Source: Baylisascaris procyonis (lineage: Eukaryota; Nematoda; Chromadorea; Rhabditida; Ascarididae). From it: a DNA stretch of 64,000 nt. A program made the position numbers and the translations under genes. This document shows, one piece after another, positions 47,078 to 56,430 of the stretch (within the stretch, counting starts at the first letter, position 1; each line of letters starts with the position of its first letter). The stretch is taken from contig JAZARR010000236.1 of the NCBI GenBank assembly GCA_037389465.1, forward strand, positions 1 to 64,000, given 5' to 3'. The notes beneath the pieces were generated by a model that saw nothing but the letters and a program-made list of their open reading frames with translations, made no database searches and was not told the origin of the DNA.

Positions 47078-48442
47078 TTTCTCGCCTCTCCGACGCTTGG
47101 CTTCTCTCCACTTTCCCTACTTCAGCTACGAGCGCATCCAAACTTCCTGAAAGCTCATTGCTCGTTTTGTAGCCATAGCCAATTTTCTGTTCATGCCACA
47201 TACATATTCCTCGCCGGCGACAATTCTTATTCGCCCCCTCATGAGCAAAAAACCCCAAAACCCAGCATCAAAATACCGATTTAGAAAACCATTTAAACAT
47301 AATCCACAATGAGAACGATAAGGACTTTTGCAAGGCCTTTTGCAAGGAAGCCTTTTCGCTTGCGACTCGTACTGATGACTTTCTTTTATAAACGATCACT
47401 TCATAAAATCGCAGCACTTATTGTTGCATTGAGTAATTGCAATATTTGAATGCAGAAACAATTGTGAACCTGAATAAGGTAGAGTACTGTTGAATCTAGG
47501 TAAGCTAAACGATTGACGTGAATATAGTCCTACAAGGGAATTCACTTTGATCGATGCTCGCTTACTGTTCCATTTGCCATCAATACAAAACTATTAAAGC
47601 AATTTACCATGCCGATCAAGAATGATATGAAATACAAAAAAAGCAAACGATACAAAAGGATTTCCCTGATCCCTGAGCCCTAAGCCCTAAGCCCCAAGCC
47701 CAAGCTCTGAGCCATATTAACAAAAAATTTCTCGGTAAACATCCGTGGAGAAAAATGAGGGGGAAGGGAAGAGCAGTTCATTCAAACATCGAATAGTGAC
47801 AACTAAATTTCCAAAGTGATCTTCAACCCAATGCGGTAACGGCGGCTTTAATCTGAAGCTTCCCATTCCCCCCCCCCCTCTCCCCCGCTGCAACTGTTTT
47901 ATGTCAGTCTCATTGTTTAACAGATAGCAATGTTCGTGTTTCCGTTTTATTTTTTCTATTTTACATTCACTGCAGCCAGAGCAAAAATCCCATACTCATT
48001 CCCATTTTATCCTCCAATAAACTTTTGTTTGTAGGCATGACACATGAGATCATTCCAACCCCTAGTGGCTTTATAGTACAGCTAAACTAACGGTGTACCA
48101 TATTCTAATGGTCGCAAGATGAGGGAAAGGGAGGAAGGGAAAGAGGGGAAGGGGCGAGCATGGCCAAAACGTTAAAACATAAACATCACAACGAGTCCCT
48201 TCTGGAACGAGTGCCACTGAATTGACGTGCGAATGAAAATATAAAAATGTACAATAAAATGAAGATAAACCTAGTGCGATATCGATGTCGCTAGATGCAG
48301 CGAGCTTGCTTCTTCTTTCAATCAATTGCCTTTGTTGTTCTTTTACTCCCATCTCCCATTGATTAAATCTCTCTAAGTACGTGTTGTAGGTTTCACTTCT
48401 GCGTTGCTGTCTGCAGCAAATAACATTCTTTCTCCACTTCAT
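47052..48442 (-). CDS. Hypothetical charged, coiled-coil-like protein (two exons, 88 aa)
   Basis: Exon 1 is 48271-48442 and exon 2 is 47052-47146; the intron is 1,124 bp. Exon 1 starts at ATG (MKWRKNVICCRQQRR) and ends with donor CTAG|GTTTATC in phase 1. The acceptor GAGCTTTCAG| opens exon 2 in the matching phase, joining ...DIDIAL to GSLDALVAEVGKVE. The product is strongly charged; about residues 22-47 and 62-88 have heptad-like spacing suggesting coiled coils, and a Cys-Cys pair is at 9-10. An in-frame ATG at about 48469 would add a hydrophobic MYMFSKFAV start. A poly(A) signal follows at 47010-47015. Exons missed inside the long intron are possible. No family was recognised, and function is unknown. 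Confidence 0.45.
47672..47713. repeat. Interstitial degenerate telomere-like tract
   Basis: CTGAGCCCTAAGCCCTAAG followed by CCCCAAGCCCAAGCTCTGAGCC. The units are seven bases (GCCCTAA) rather than the hexamer, in the same orientation as the telomere about 10 kb away. It lies in the long intron of the minus-strand gene. Confidence 0.6.
47863..47890. repeat. Poly-C / C-rich tract
   Basis: The run CCC-ATT-CCCCCCCCCCCC-T-CTCCCCC is about 28 bp. It is a likely place for length errors in long-read sequence and for unusual C-rich or G-rich strand structure. Confidence 0.7.
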
Positions 48443-48673
48443 TACAGCAAATTTTGAAAACATATACATTAAAAAAGAAAAAATCAATTACCCATGAATT
48501 AAATGTCAAAAAAAATTCGAGTGTCATATTTAAAAAAGAGCTGCCAAGTTTTGGAGACGACCACTAGTTTTACAATTAATAATGCCGTTCAAAACGCAAT
48601 ATTTATGTGCAGGCAAATTATCAACACAGCAATTTTCAATGAGACATGCATTGCGAATATATCGACCAAAGAC

Positions 48674-48862
48674 TCAAACATCGAAATGATATGAACAATG
48701 GCACGGAAGGAAGAAAACTTGACCATGCCTATAACTTTGGGCCACGATATTCCTCCTCTTTATGCAAGTTCGTTGAACAGAAACGGCGATCAAATGGTGA
48801 TAGAGTAAATTGATAGACACAAGTATTAAAAATAAAATGTAAACCAGCGCTTGTTTATTCAT
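48674..48862 (-). CDS. Small secreted-type peptide candidate, 62 aa
   Basis: An intronless ATG frame of 62 codons. The N-terminus MNKQALVYILFLILVS, followed by a further hydrophobic stretch to about residue 28, is a typical signal peptide or signal anchor. The mature part is basic with three cysteines (residues about 33, 54 and 56) and an aromatic-rich end. The start context AAAAATATGAAT is acceptable. There is no poly(A) signal close after the TGA and no clear acceptor before the ATG, so a first exon of a longer gene, or chance, are alternatives. It lies between two other minus-strand models. No family was recognised. Confidence 0.3.
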   Translation of the reverse strand: MNKQALVYILFLILVSINLLYHHLIAVSVQRTCIKRRNIVAQSYRHGQVFFLPCHCSYHFDV

Positions 48863-48929
48863 ATTTTTCCAAGAAAATTTGCCGAGGCAGCTTCCTTTCT
48901 CAACGAAATCAGCAAAAGTGACACATGTA

Positions 48930-49685
48930 TGAAGATATCATAATCGCCATTCCCCGATACGTAGGTGCATTACACATTTCGGGGCAACCGGCTACGCACT
49001 GCAGAAGAGCTCAAAAGGGGTGGAACGAACAGCAATACCGAATTGTGGCTTTCAGAACATGTATACCCTTGTACATTCATGTAGCAAAGAAATGCAAATT
49101 TTTCGCAGCTTACATGCAAATTTCACAAAAAACGCGGCTCATATAGAGAAAAAATATTTTATTCTCGAAATCAACGTCTCCGGAATGAAAGCGACCTCAT
49201 GTAATATGCAGCTCTCCACAGCATTTTACAGTGAAAGTGCATTAATTATCACTGCTTCGAAATAAACCAGCTGCCGAAGGTATTTGCCGTATGGAGCAAA
49301 TTTACTCAAACTACCTGGAAAGTATGTGAACTTTTATGGATGATCGATCTGGGGGAAATTTCTTCTTTCTCAGCGAAGAATAAGAAAACGTTATTACCTA
49401 CGTATATGACCTTACATTAATTCCATCCAATGCACCACTTCCAACATTCTGCAGGAGCTAGATGTGAAAATCTTGCTCCGCACATCAACCTCATCAGTAA
49501 CCTTTATATCACCGATAATTTCAGTGGTCACCGCTAACATGCTAAACTTCCACCTGCGAGCTCCTTTGGCGTTACATTCCGAGTTGCCAACCTTTAGGAG
49601 AAACACTTAGGGTATATCAGCAGCATCGCATACTGACTGAATTATTCTTTAATAGATAATGCAGTCTCATATGTAATCCTATTGC
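48930..49685. other. Region with overlapping open frames, no gene called
   Basis: At 49412-49606 both strands are open for about 64 codons. The minus frame gives a sequence containing TTEIIGDIKVTDEVDVRSK and the plus frame is also protein-like. No splice or poly(A) signals decide between them. The minus frame could be a downstream exon of the neighbouring coiled-coil gene. Confidence 0.3.
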
Positions 49686-49973
49686 TCAGAGAAAAAACGC
49701 GACCCTTATATTTCCTTCTTCCTCTGCTTCTTCCTGTTCGTCTAGGAACACCTCATCCTCTTCATGAGGGTGATAGGAGGAGATCGGATCATTTTTGATT
49801 ATCTGTCCGTTTATATGCCGAACACATATATGTTCCAAGCATGTCATGCAAATGTTGGCAATACTAATGCTAGTGAAAAAGCAAGTAAACCCACATGTTA
49901 TCCACTTCAAATTTCTCTTTGTGCTCGTCATATTGTCGTTCGAGATTCTCAACGCATTTGTGATATTTGAAAC
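49686..49973 (-). CDS. 3' part of a gene for a charged protein with acidic tail
   Basis: Two phase-compatible exons are seen: 49891-49973 and 49686-49802, with an 88-bp intron (donor TGG|GTTTAC, acceptor ACGGACAG|). The first exon follows an excellent acceptor, CGTTTTTCAG, and encodes FKYHKCVENLERQYDEH..., a charged coiled-coil-like segment. The second runs through a stretch of Asp/Glu (HPHEEDEVFLDEQEEAEEEG) and ends at TGA with a hydrophobic VAFFL. An ATTAAA lies about 33 bases past the stop (49648-49653). The 5' end is not certain; an ATGG|GTTATG mini-exon at 50091-50094 would match the phase. No family was recognised. Low-complexity acidic tails occur in many unrelated proteins. Confidence 0.45.
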   Translation of the reverse strand, partial: VSNITNALRISNDNMTSTKRNLKWITCGFTCFFTSISIANICMTCLEHICVRHINGQIIKNDPISSYHPHEEDEVFLDEQEEAEEEGNIRVAFFL

Positions 49974-50099
49974 CTGAAAAACGAATTCATCAACTCAATA
50001 AAGGCAAAAACAAAAATTTTTATACGTAATCTGCTAAGACAATATTTCAAACAGCAAAAACAATCGCCTTTATTTAATTTTCCTCATAACCCATGAAAA

Positions 50100-51100
50100 T
50101 GTGTTCTTGGCGAGACAAAATGCAACACAAAATGTTTAAGGATTACCTCAGCGGAAAACAGGGACCTATATATGGCTTGTAGAGACAACGAGGATGTTAA
50201 TAATAGTCACCAACAACGAATAACTTGTCTTGTTATTTTTCTTATTACTTAGGCAACTTTTAAGTATTGAAAGCATACGCACTAAACGGTTTAAACTCAA
50301 CAAAGAAGCGAGCTAGAGATGAGGTGGTAGCATTAGTCTAGCAAAACTTGTGGAAACATTTTCAGGAGGTATCCCACTGTTGAAGAGTCTATTTCATTAC
50401 TAGCGCGTTTGAGAGATAGAAAAACTTATGCCAGAGAATAGAAAATATATACACTCAAATCCTTGCTAAGGTCCATCACTAGCGGTTTGTGAGAACGGAG
50501 ACAATTCACAATGAATTCAAATTTTTTCTTTGGCACAGCATACATTTTTGAATGCTCAGATAGTTCGACTTGCCCTTAAACTTCGTAATAATGGCTATCA
50601 GGCATGAATACGTGGGAGGATATTTCCGAGAACTAAGGAGTTCTCACTTCAAGCAGTACCATCTTCTTTAGGTTTTATCACAGATGAAACAACAATTTTT
50701 CAAAGCATAACCTCCAGCACCTACAAATACAAAACCGATGCTAGGGAAATATGGAGGCAACATGAATACCCTGGAACAACAGAAAGGGAGGCAAGCGTAC
50801 CAGCCCTACGGAAATCCACAATTTTATAAAAATGTTATTTCTGCCATAGCTGTCTACGTAGTTAATATCAACCAACGCTTCATGACGCCTTAAGCAAACT
50901 TACAGCATAGAAAAGGACATTGTGCATCCGCCTAATGCTCAGGTTTGTCTCGATTTGCCTTGAGGAAATATCATCATTCTGGAAGGTGTGCATAAACCAA
51001 CTTTTCAAAGTTAATAAAATTTTCTGCTTTTTCGGTTGCTCCTTTTAGCAATAAAAGCAACAATTCATCCACCTAGTCTCATCATTTCTTCCCATAAATA
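50100..51100. other. No gene called
   Basis: AT-rich sequence with scattered donor-like sites on the minus strand (for example GCTGAG|GTAATC near 50148) but no chain of compatible exons. It may include introns of neighbouring genes. Confidence 0.3.
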
Positions 51101-51106
51101 TTATAA

Positions 51107-51264
51107 ATGACTCTTCTAGCCACTGGGCTTCAGGTAAGAAAAAACTTTGTTTTGAAAACGAATTTAGATGTTATTTCTAGTTTCAGCAAGTTTCAATAGT
51201 TTTAACCTCCTTGGTTATATATAGACTTCAGGCAGCTGGGTCTCAGATGTGCAACACAAGTTAA
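51107..51264 (+). CDS. Micro-gene candidate, two exons, 34 aa
   Basis: Exon 1 (51107-51133) is ATG plus eight codons (MTLLATGLQ) ending at a textbook donor CAG|GTAAGA. A 53-bp intron ends at CTAGTTTCAG|, and exon 2 (51187-51264) continues in phase to TAA, which overlaps AATAAA at 51263-51268. A TTTTAG acceptor near 51048 could be a trans-splice site. The product is 34 aa with a central hydrophobic stretch (VSIVLTSLVIY). The concern is that a better-looking frame in another phase (51206-51511) overlaps exon 2, so exon 1 may belong to that gene instead. Function is unknown. Confidence 0.25.
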
Positions 51265-52182
51265 TAAAGGGGGGTTTCGAAAGAAAATTGAGAATCCAGT
51301 CTGTGATACGAAACAGCGGAATCCGTGGCACGATCATAAGGTGGAAAATCATGGTGTTTTGACCTCAACAGTGCGGATTTTTAACGAAACAGCGAAGTTC
51401 GCTCCCTTATCCAAAGCGGTGGAATCCGGTGTGAAGATTTTCCTTCTGCACACTTCGAAGATCAAGTGCGGCACTAAGGGCGCAAATGTCGGCAAAAAAT
51501 TAAAAAGTTGAGGGCTCATTTGTAGGTGCTAGAAAGTGTTAAAATGATGTTTATGAACTGTAAAAATACTTAAGGGACACTTTTCTGCAGGTCAAAGTAG
51601 TAAATCAGCCCTTGAAAGAAATGAGGTGCACTAATCAATAAGCTAAAGTTTAACATTGATGCCACTGCCTCACCGGAGGTTCAGACTATGCACGTAGATG
51701 CGGCAGGAACAGAGTTTTTTTATTCTGCTGGCCAAGGCAGCTGATGGTTTCCAAGCCCGACATTACCTCACTTCATAGCCCGGCGATGAGACCATGCAAT
51801 GGCCTGCCTTTTCCAATTTCGATCTAGCAAATGGCACGAGAAGATCCGGATATTGGAGTTGACCTCAGCAGAAAATGACCTTGATGGCCATGTTCAATAC
51901 ACCCAAAAGCACCTCCAAACAAATTTTGGTGCAGTGGCCCTTGGGTGCGAGGGTCGACTATTAATGAAATAACGTCGCCAGGCTACGCATCAACGCGAAG
52001 TGCACTTTCAACAACCTACGAAGGAACGTGACCAGTAAGGTTCAACGAAAGGAATGAACTGCTTAGGTAATGACCGCGCATATGGCCAAAACCCTAGCTC
52101 GATGAAGGTATTCACAGGTAAAATTCTCATCAACTTGGCCACATTTTCATACATATCACCAATATACTGCCTGAGGCTATGA
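51206..52182 (+). pseudogene. Broken coding region (frameshifts and stops), origin unknown
   Basis: Protein-like open stretches follow each other in changing frames. 51206-51511 (101 codons, no ATG near the start; after acceptor GACTTCAG at 51226-51231) includes NPWHDHKVENHGVLTS. A short frame ends near 51620 (VKVVNQPLKEM). Another frame runs about 51617-51745 (KLKFNIDATASPEVQTMHVD) and changes frame at a run of seven T near 51715. From 51790 one frame continues to 52182 with only two in-frame TAA (51970, 52036). Introns could explain some joins but not the two stops. The minus strand is also partly open, so strand is not certain. A decayed gene or mobile-element fragment, or indel errors, are possible. 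Confidence 0.35.
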
Positions 52183-52425
52183 ATTCGCTCTCCCGTCTTA
52201 TCTCTACTAGTGAAATGATTGTTTCAAATTCAAATTTCGATTTAAACAACTGTAAAAAAGGGAAAACAAACATTATTACACGTATTACATGAATGCAGTA
52301 ACTAAACCGCGGGAATTAACAGACCTTAAATATAATAATTCATCGCATTAAATATAATAATTAATAACTAATCACGACGTCGTTTTGCAGAATATGATCG
52401 AAGCAAGTAGCACCTTTTGAACTCC

Positions 52426-52637
52426 ATGATGCGGTTCAACCACGAAACTATTTGTTTCCTCGTTCTTATAACGCCTGGTGGCGCATCAGCACGAAGCTAT
52501 TGCACAGTGCCAAACCATGCTTCCTGCGAAAGAACGATCGTAAGTTTCGATCACACAGGTGGCGCACAATCGTTGCCAGACTCATCAAAGACAACTGCAC
52601 GGGAGAACAATATTTTTAGAGGGAGAGCGGACGATGA
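52426..52637 (+). CDS. Candidate secreted peptide, signal-peptide exon plus short terminal exon
   Basis: Exon 1 (52426-52539, 38 codons) begins at a double ATG, MMRFNHETICFLVLITPG, which resembles a signal peptide ending near ASA, and continues with two cysteines (SYC, ASC). It ends in phase 0 at a strong donor, ATC|GTAAGT. A 70-bp intron ends at ATATTTTTAG|, and the next in-phase codons are RESGR then TGA at 52635. The unspliced frame is also open to 52641, which weakens the case. No AATAAA follows closely. If the second exon is different, the protein would be longer. No family was recognised. Confidence 0.3.
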
Positions 52638-52699
52638 TTAGCGGGGCAGTGGGAAGTAGGAAGGGGAGGGGGAGGCAATCATTTAAGATCTCAGCGACC

Positions 52700-53640
52700 G
52701 TTGAACAGCGGGAACTAAGTTATTAAGCATCACATGTAACATAAAATACCATTAAAATTGTAGTAATAACATCTTTGCATACAGCAACTGCAGTAATGCC
52801 GTTCTATGAAAGAAAAGCATAAATGTGTGAAAGTGGGAAGGTGGATAAGCACTGATTGCATATGTCAACAAACGAGACCAGATATGTCATAGAGGTCAAA
52901 TTTGTGTAATCGGCCCCTGAAAAGGAAGCAATATACGCTTTTGCTGCAGCTGGTTAAAACTGGTCTCATATACATATGACTTGCCACGAAAACTATGCAA
53001 AACAAAGTTGGAAGAACATGACTTTATATTTAATTGACAGCTCTGGATAAGATGACATCTGGGTGGTAAAAAATGAATAGCTCTTCAAGTGAAACATCTT
53101 AGAACCTCTCAAAACTTTTTAAATATGAACTCAAATCAACCCCAATCCACAATATCCTGGCGATTAGAGAATACAGACTGCCGTACTTCTATTGTAGAGT
53201 ACGTGCAGTCCAGCCAAAGTTTAGAAGTCTTTTGAACTAAACTACTTCAAATCTTCCCAAAATTTTGATGCAATTTATGCAATCTAATAGATAAGGTAAT
53301 CAAATTAATGAAGAGTATTCAGTCTTCGGCGATAAGAGACAATGAAGACTTAATAATAATGTTCAGTACATTCATATTATTTTGTAACGCTTTTCAAATA
53401 CAACTTAAAGTTCTGCTATCTCGTGCTAACATCTCTTAACAGTTTTACACTCCACTTAATACCATCATTAATTTCCACTATTAGCTCACTAACTCTACCA
53501 AATGCATTCAATAATGGTCAACTATCTTTTATATTGGACATTGGTATTGGAAATCTTTGCGAAAAATGTGATAATATATGATGCAAAATGCTTAGATGAA
53601 ATGAGTTAGAATATATCGCAAATGCATTCAAGTTACTTCA
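52700..53640. other. AT-rich intergenic DNA, no gene seen
   Basis: No open frame with supporting signals on either strand. No repeats stood out by eye. Confidence 0.4.
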
Positions 53641-53653
53641 TAAAATATAGAAA

Positions 53654-53878
53654 TTAATGGTTGGAGCCGTTAGAGGACCCTTTGCGAATTAACGTCCCCC
53701 ACCCCCCACCCTTAGCACTATTTATCAAACCTTGCGGCACCGCTTGTTCAAAGAACATAGCAGAAATGTGACAGTGTGCCGTGGTCTCACTCAAAGGAAT
53801 ATGGGCATTACACTTTTCATGGAAAAGGTAGTGGTTTCCCCGAAACGTTGCCGATTGCTCAGGTAAAAACAACAGCAT
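53654..53878 (-). CDS. Small ORF, 74 aa, glycine-rich C-terminus
   Basis: An uninterrupted ATG frame begins MLLFLPEQSATFRGNHY. It has two cysteines in the middle and ends with a Gly/Ser-rich segment, AKGGGWGTLIRKGSS. The weakly hydrophobic first residues are too short for a convincing signal peptide. The C-rich tract CCCCCACCCCCCACCC on the plus strand encodes the Gly-Gly-Gly-Trp part, so that segment may simply reflect base composition. No poly(A) signal follows. It could be an exon of a longer gene. Confidence 0.25.
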   Translation of the reverse strand: MLLFLPEQSATFRGNHYLFHEKCNAHIPLSETTAHCHISAMFFEQAVPQGLINSAKGGGWGTLIRKGSSNGSNH

Positions 53879-54094
53879 GAGCAGAAAAGCAACGAGCCGC
53901 GTTTGTCAAGACACCAAGCACGCTTCCTCACCGCCAATCAAAAACTGCCACTTACCTTATCAACTTTCACGATCCATCCTGCTGGGTGCTAAATGAACAT
54001 TCTGGTTTGATTGCCTTTTTTACGCGTCCTCTCTATAATGGAGAAATAAATAAACAGGATAAGCAACTGATATTGCTAATAGCGGCAGAAGTTG

Positions 54095-54272
54095 TTATAT
54101 TTGCCACAAAGCGCAGCCACTGCGATAATTTTTACCTGAGAAACGGAAGTGCTACCATTATTTGTTCTTACCAGTCACAGATGCAGCACCACCTAGAACT
54201 TTTCAGTTGACAAAAAGCTCTGCTGAGTATGGGTGGTAACAATGGCAGTAGGGATAAGCACAACTGGTGCAT
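54095..54272 (-). CDS. Candidate cysteine-rich secreted mini-protein
   Basis: Exon 1 (54172-54272) starts at ATG and encodes MHQLCLSLLPLLPPILSRA, a classic signal peptide, followed by CQLKSSRWCCICD. It ends in phase 2 at a good donor, GACTG|GTAAGA. A 52-bp intron ending at TTATCGCAG| would join exon 2 (54095-54119), completing ...CCICDCGCALWQI and a TAA. If unspliced, the frame stops at once (TGG TAA) and gives a 34-aa peptide ending CCICDW. Either product is a short secreted peptide with closely spaced cysteines. The fold cannot be assigned from this spacing. The plus strand also has an open frame (53986-54210). No poly(A) signal is nearby. Confidence 0.33.
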
Positions 54273-54279
54273 CAAGTAC

Positions 54280-54860
54280 TCAGGAAAGAAGCACTGTACT
54301 AGCATTGGAAGTATTATCTAGACTACACTATACTAGGAGAGGAAGTAATGTTGAAGAATATGGAATGTAGCAGTATGCATGGCAGGGTGGCAAGAGCTGT
54401 TGTTCCTGTTGAAGATTATGCTATCAGCACTCCCTGACCCTCTCTGCCCAACAAATTCCTTCGTACATAATCTCAAAGACGCGATGCCATTATTTCACTT
54501 CATTTTCAGAAAGCGTCTTTTTGCAAAATGATCCATTCCAGGAAGCGTTTAATGAGAACAAAACAATAAAACGGGAAAATAAGATCTTCGCATACGAGTG
54601 ACTGCTCGGACTTAGAACAAACGTGCAGTATCTGCGTATGCTAATTAAGTTTTCAAGAAGTCGCCAATTGTAGAAAAAAAAAAGTAGAAGAATTCACCAT
54701 AGAATTTCACATGAACTGATAGCTAAAAAAATGCCAATGAGAAAATATGAAATTGACATTTCGATCTCCGAGAAAAAAGTGGTTTTTAAAGAAATTGTCA
54801 TCTTCGCAAGGGAGCTAAAAACAAGAGTCCCAATTTGTTCGTAAGTTCAAAAACGTTTCA
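54280..54860. other. No gene seen
   Basis: Unique sequence containing a short A-run near 54673 and no supported frame or RNA gene. Confidence 0.35.
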
Positions 54861-54861
54861 G

Positions 54862-55322
54862 CTTCATACCATCACCGAGCTCTTTCAGGGAAAAAAGTAG
54901 TATATAGACATGGTTGTTCCATCCATGAACCTAGTCAATAGATCACGAGCGAGTGACCGCAGACGTCAGAAACACTCGACTACACTGCCGCTTTCAATGA
55001 TCATTCGGTTCAACGGAATCCTTTACGTTTCACCCTCCATCATCGGGTAAAAAAAGTAGAATATTGACTATTTTTTCACTGCTTCATCAGATCAAAATAA
55101 CGTAATAAATCCCATAGTTCAATTCTTGCAGTGATGCAATTTGTGGAAGTTTCACCCCATACTATCAGAAAAAACATAATGGATTGTTCGCTATTTTTCA
55201 TTGCTTGATCAAATCAAAATAGCGTAATAAATCAAATAACTGTTTGCAGTGGTGCAACTTCTGGATGCTTCATTCTATATCATCGGTTAAAAAAGATCTA
55301 TTATTGGCTATTTCTCTAGGAC
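54862..55322. repeat. Tandem repeat, period about 120 bp
   Basis: Units begin near 55028, 55150 and 55269 (periods 122 and 119). Each has TTCA(C/T)(C/T)C, then CCAT(C)ATC or CTATC, then a run of A, GACTATTTTT-like, CACTGCTTCATCAGATCAAA or similar, ATA(A/G)CGTAATAAAT and TGCAGTG(A/G)TGCAA. The third copy is truncated. A more diverged segment near 54862-54910 shares TTCATACCATCACC and GGGAAAAAAGTAG. The repeat ends directly against a telomere-like tract. Confidence 0.7.
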
Positions 55323-55350
55323 GTAAGCCAAAGCCTAAGACTGAGTCTAA
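55323..55350. repeat. Interstitial telomere-like tract
   Basis: GTAAGCCAAAGCCTAAGAC followed by TGAGTCTAA contains one exact GCCTAA and variants (GCCAAA, GACTGA), in telomere orientation. It abuts the end of the approximately 120-bp tandem repeat. Confidence 0.5.
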
Positions 55351-55625
55351 CAATCTAACCTTATAACGAAGTAATTGCTGTCGCAACGATAACACCGATG
55401 GCATATGGTGCTACTGTGAACGGAAATTTCAATTGTTAAGATTTAAAAAGGAGATCTCTTTAGGCTGAATCATTTTTGTCTTCACTTGGTTTTAATCAAT
55501 GCTGGCAGTTTGGCAGCACCAACGAGTAATCGCTAAACATTCAGCGCTATTTTGTTTTCACTGACATTCATTACTGAAGAATGCCTGATTTGGTTATGAC
55601 AACTTCCGCTGAATATCAATCATTT

Positions 55626-55985
55626 TTATGAGCATTCTAGTTGACTCCTCCATTGCGCGAGCGTTGCAGCGCGAGAAGTGGCTACTTTCGAAGAGCGACG
55701 ATTACTTCGCTTTCTTTGTTGCGGAATGGCACTCTCGGTAGGTGCTCTTCGACCGAATCCTCTTTCTTTCTTCAATAAATTCTTGCTCTCAAAAATAATT
55801 TGTGAGGTCGAGTATGTCTGTAAGAGGTGTTTTCGAGTACGTGAAGGGTTTGGAGTCGATAGCTTTAGGGTTGTGGAGGGTTGGACTTTTAAGATGCACC
55901 AATAATGAGTAAAGACAACCTGGAAATTGGTCATAACTAGCCTTGGTTCAAAGGAATGAAGAGAGAAAGCACTCTCTTCCTTCAT
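55626..55985 (-). CDS. ORF of 119 aa, basic C-terminal half, unknown
   Basis: An uninterrupted ATG frame begins MKEESAFSLHSFEPRL and becomes Arg/Lys/Ser-rich towards the end (QQRKRSNRRSSKVATSRAAT), with two cysteines in total. No signal peptide or membrane segment is seen. The plus strand over the same bases also holds a frame of 75 codons, and the minus frame contains an acceptor-like TTTCCAG, so the true structure could differ. No AATAAA follows the stop at 55626. No family was recognised. Confidence 0.25.
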   Translation of the reverse strand: MKEESAFSLHSFEPRLVMTNFQVVFTHYWCILKVQPSTTLKLSTPNPSRTRKHLLQTYSTSQIIFESKNLLKKERGFGRRAPTESAIPQQRKRSNRRSSKVATSRAATLAQWRSQLECS

Positions 55986-55989
55986 TCTG

Positions 55990-56425
55990 CGCCGGCATAG
56001 GCGATTTTCTCCACCTCATTAATATTTCGTAAGCAAATGAAAAGTCTGCCACAAAGACAAACTTAATGTATATCTTGCATGTAGCAAGAACTAGACTGCG
56101 GTGGATGTTTATTGAATCACTAGTTGAACAGCATCACTGTTGAACTAATCGTGAGACAGTGACAGTTTTAAGATGATTGAAACTGAAGTTGTCGATGTTC
56201 TATAAAATAACAGATTACCCGCATTCCGAGTAGTAGTCGGAAAGTTTTCTGCATGGGCAATTTCTATTCACCATGAGTACGTCTCCCAAATGCCTAATTT
56301 TGAGCAACGAACGACAACTTACGAAAAACTCTGCGGTTCTTTTCCTGCAAGGGTCGTTTAATCTTCCGAAGTTTCTCTCACAAATAATTGTAAATCAATT
56401 TCAATGAATTGAATGCACACCCAAC
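55990..56425. other. No gene seen
   Basis: No supported open frame, repeat or RNA gene in this spacer. Confidence 0.35.
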
Positions 56426-56430
56426 ACTAA

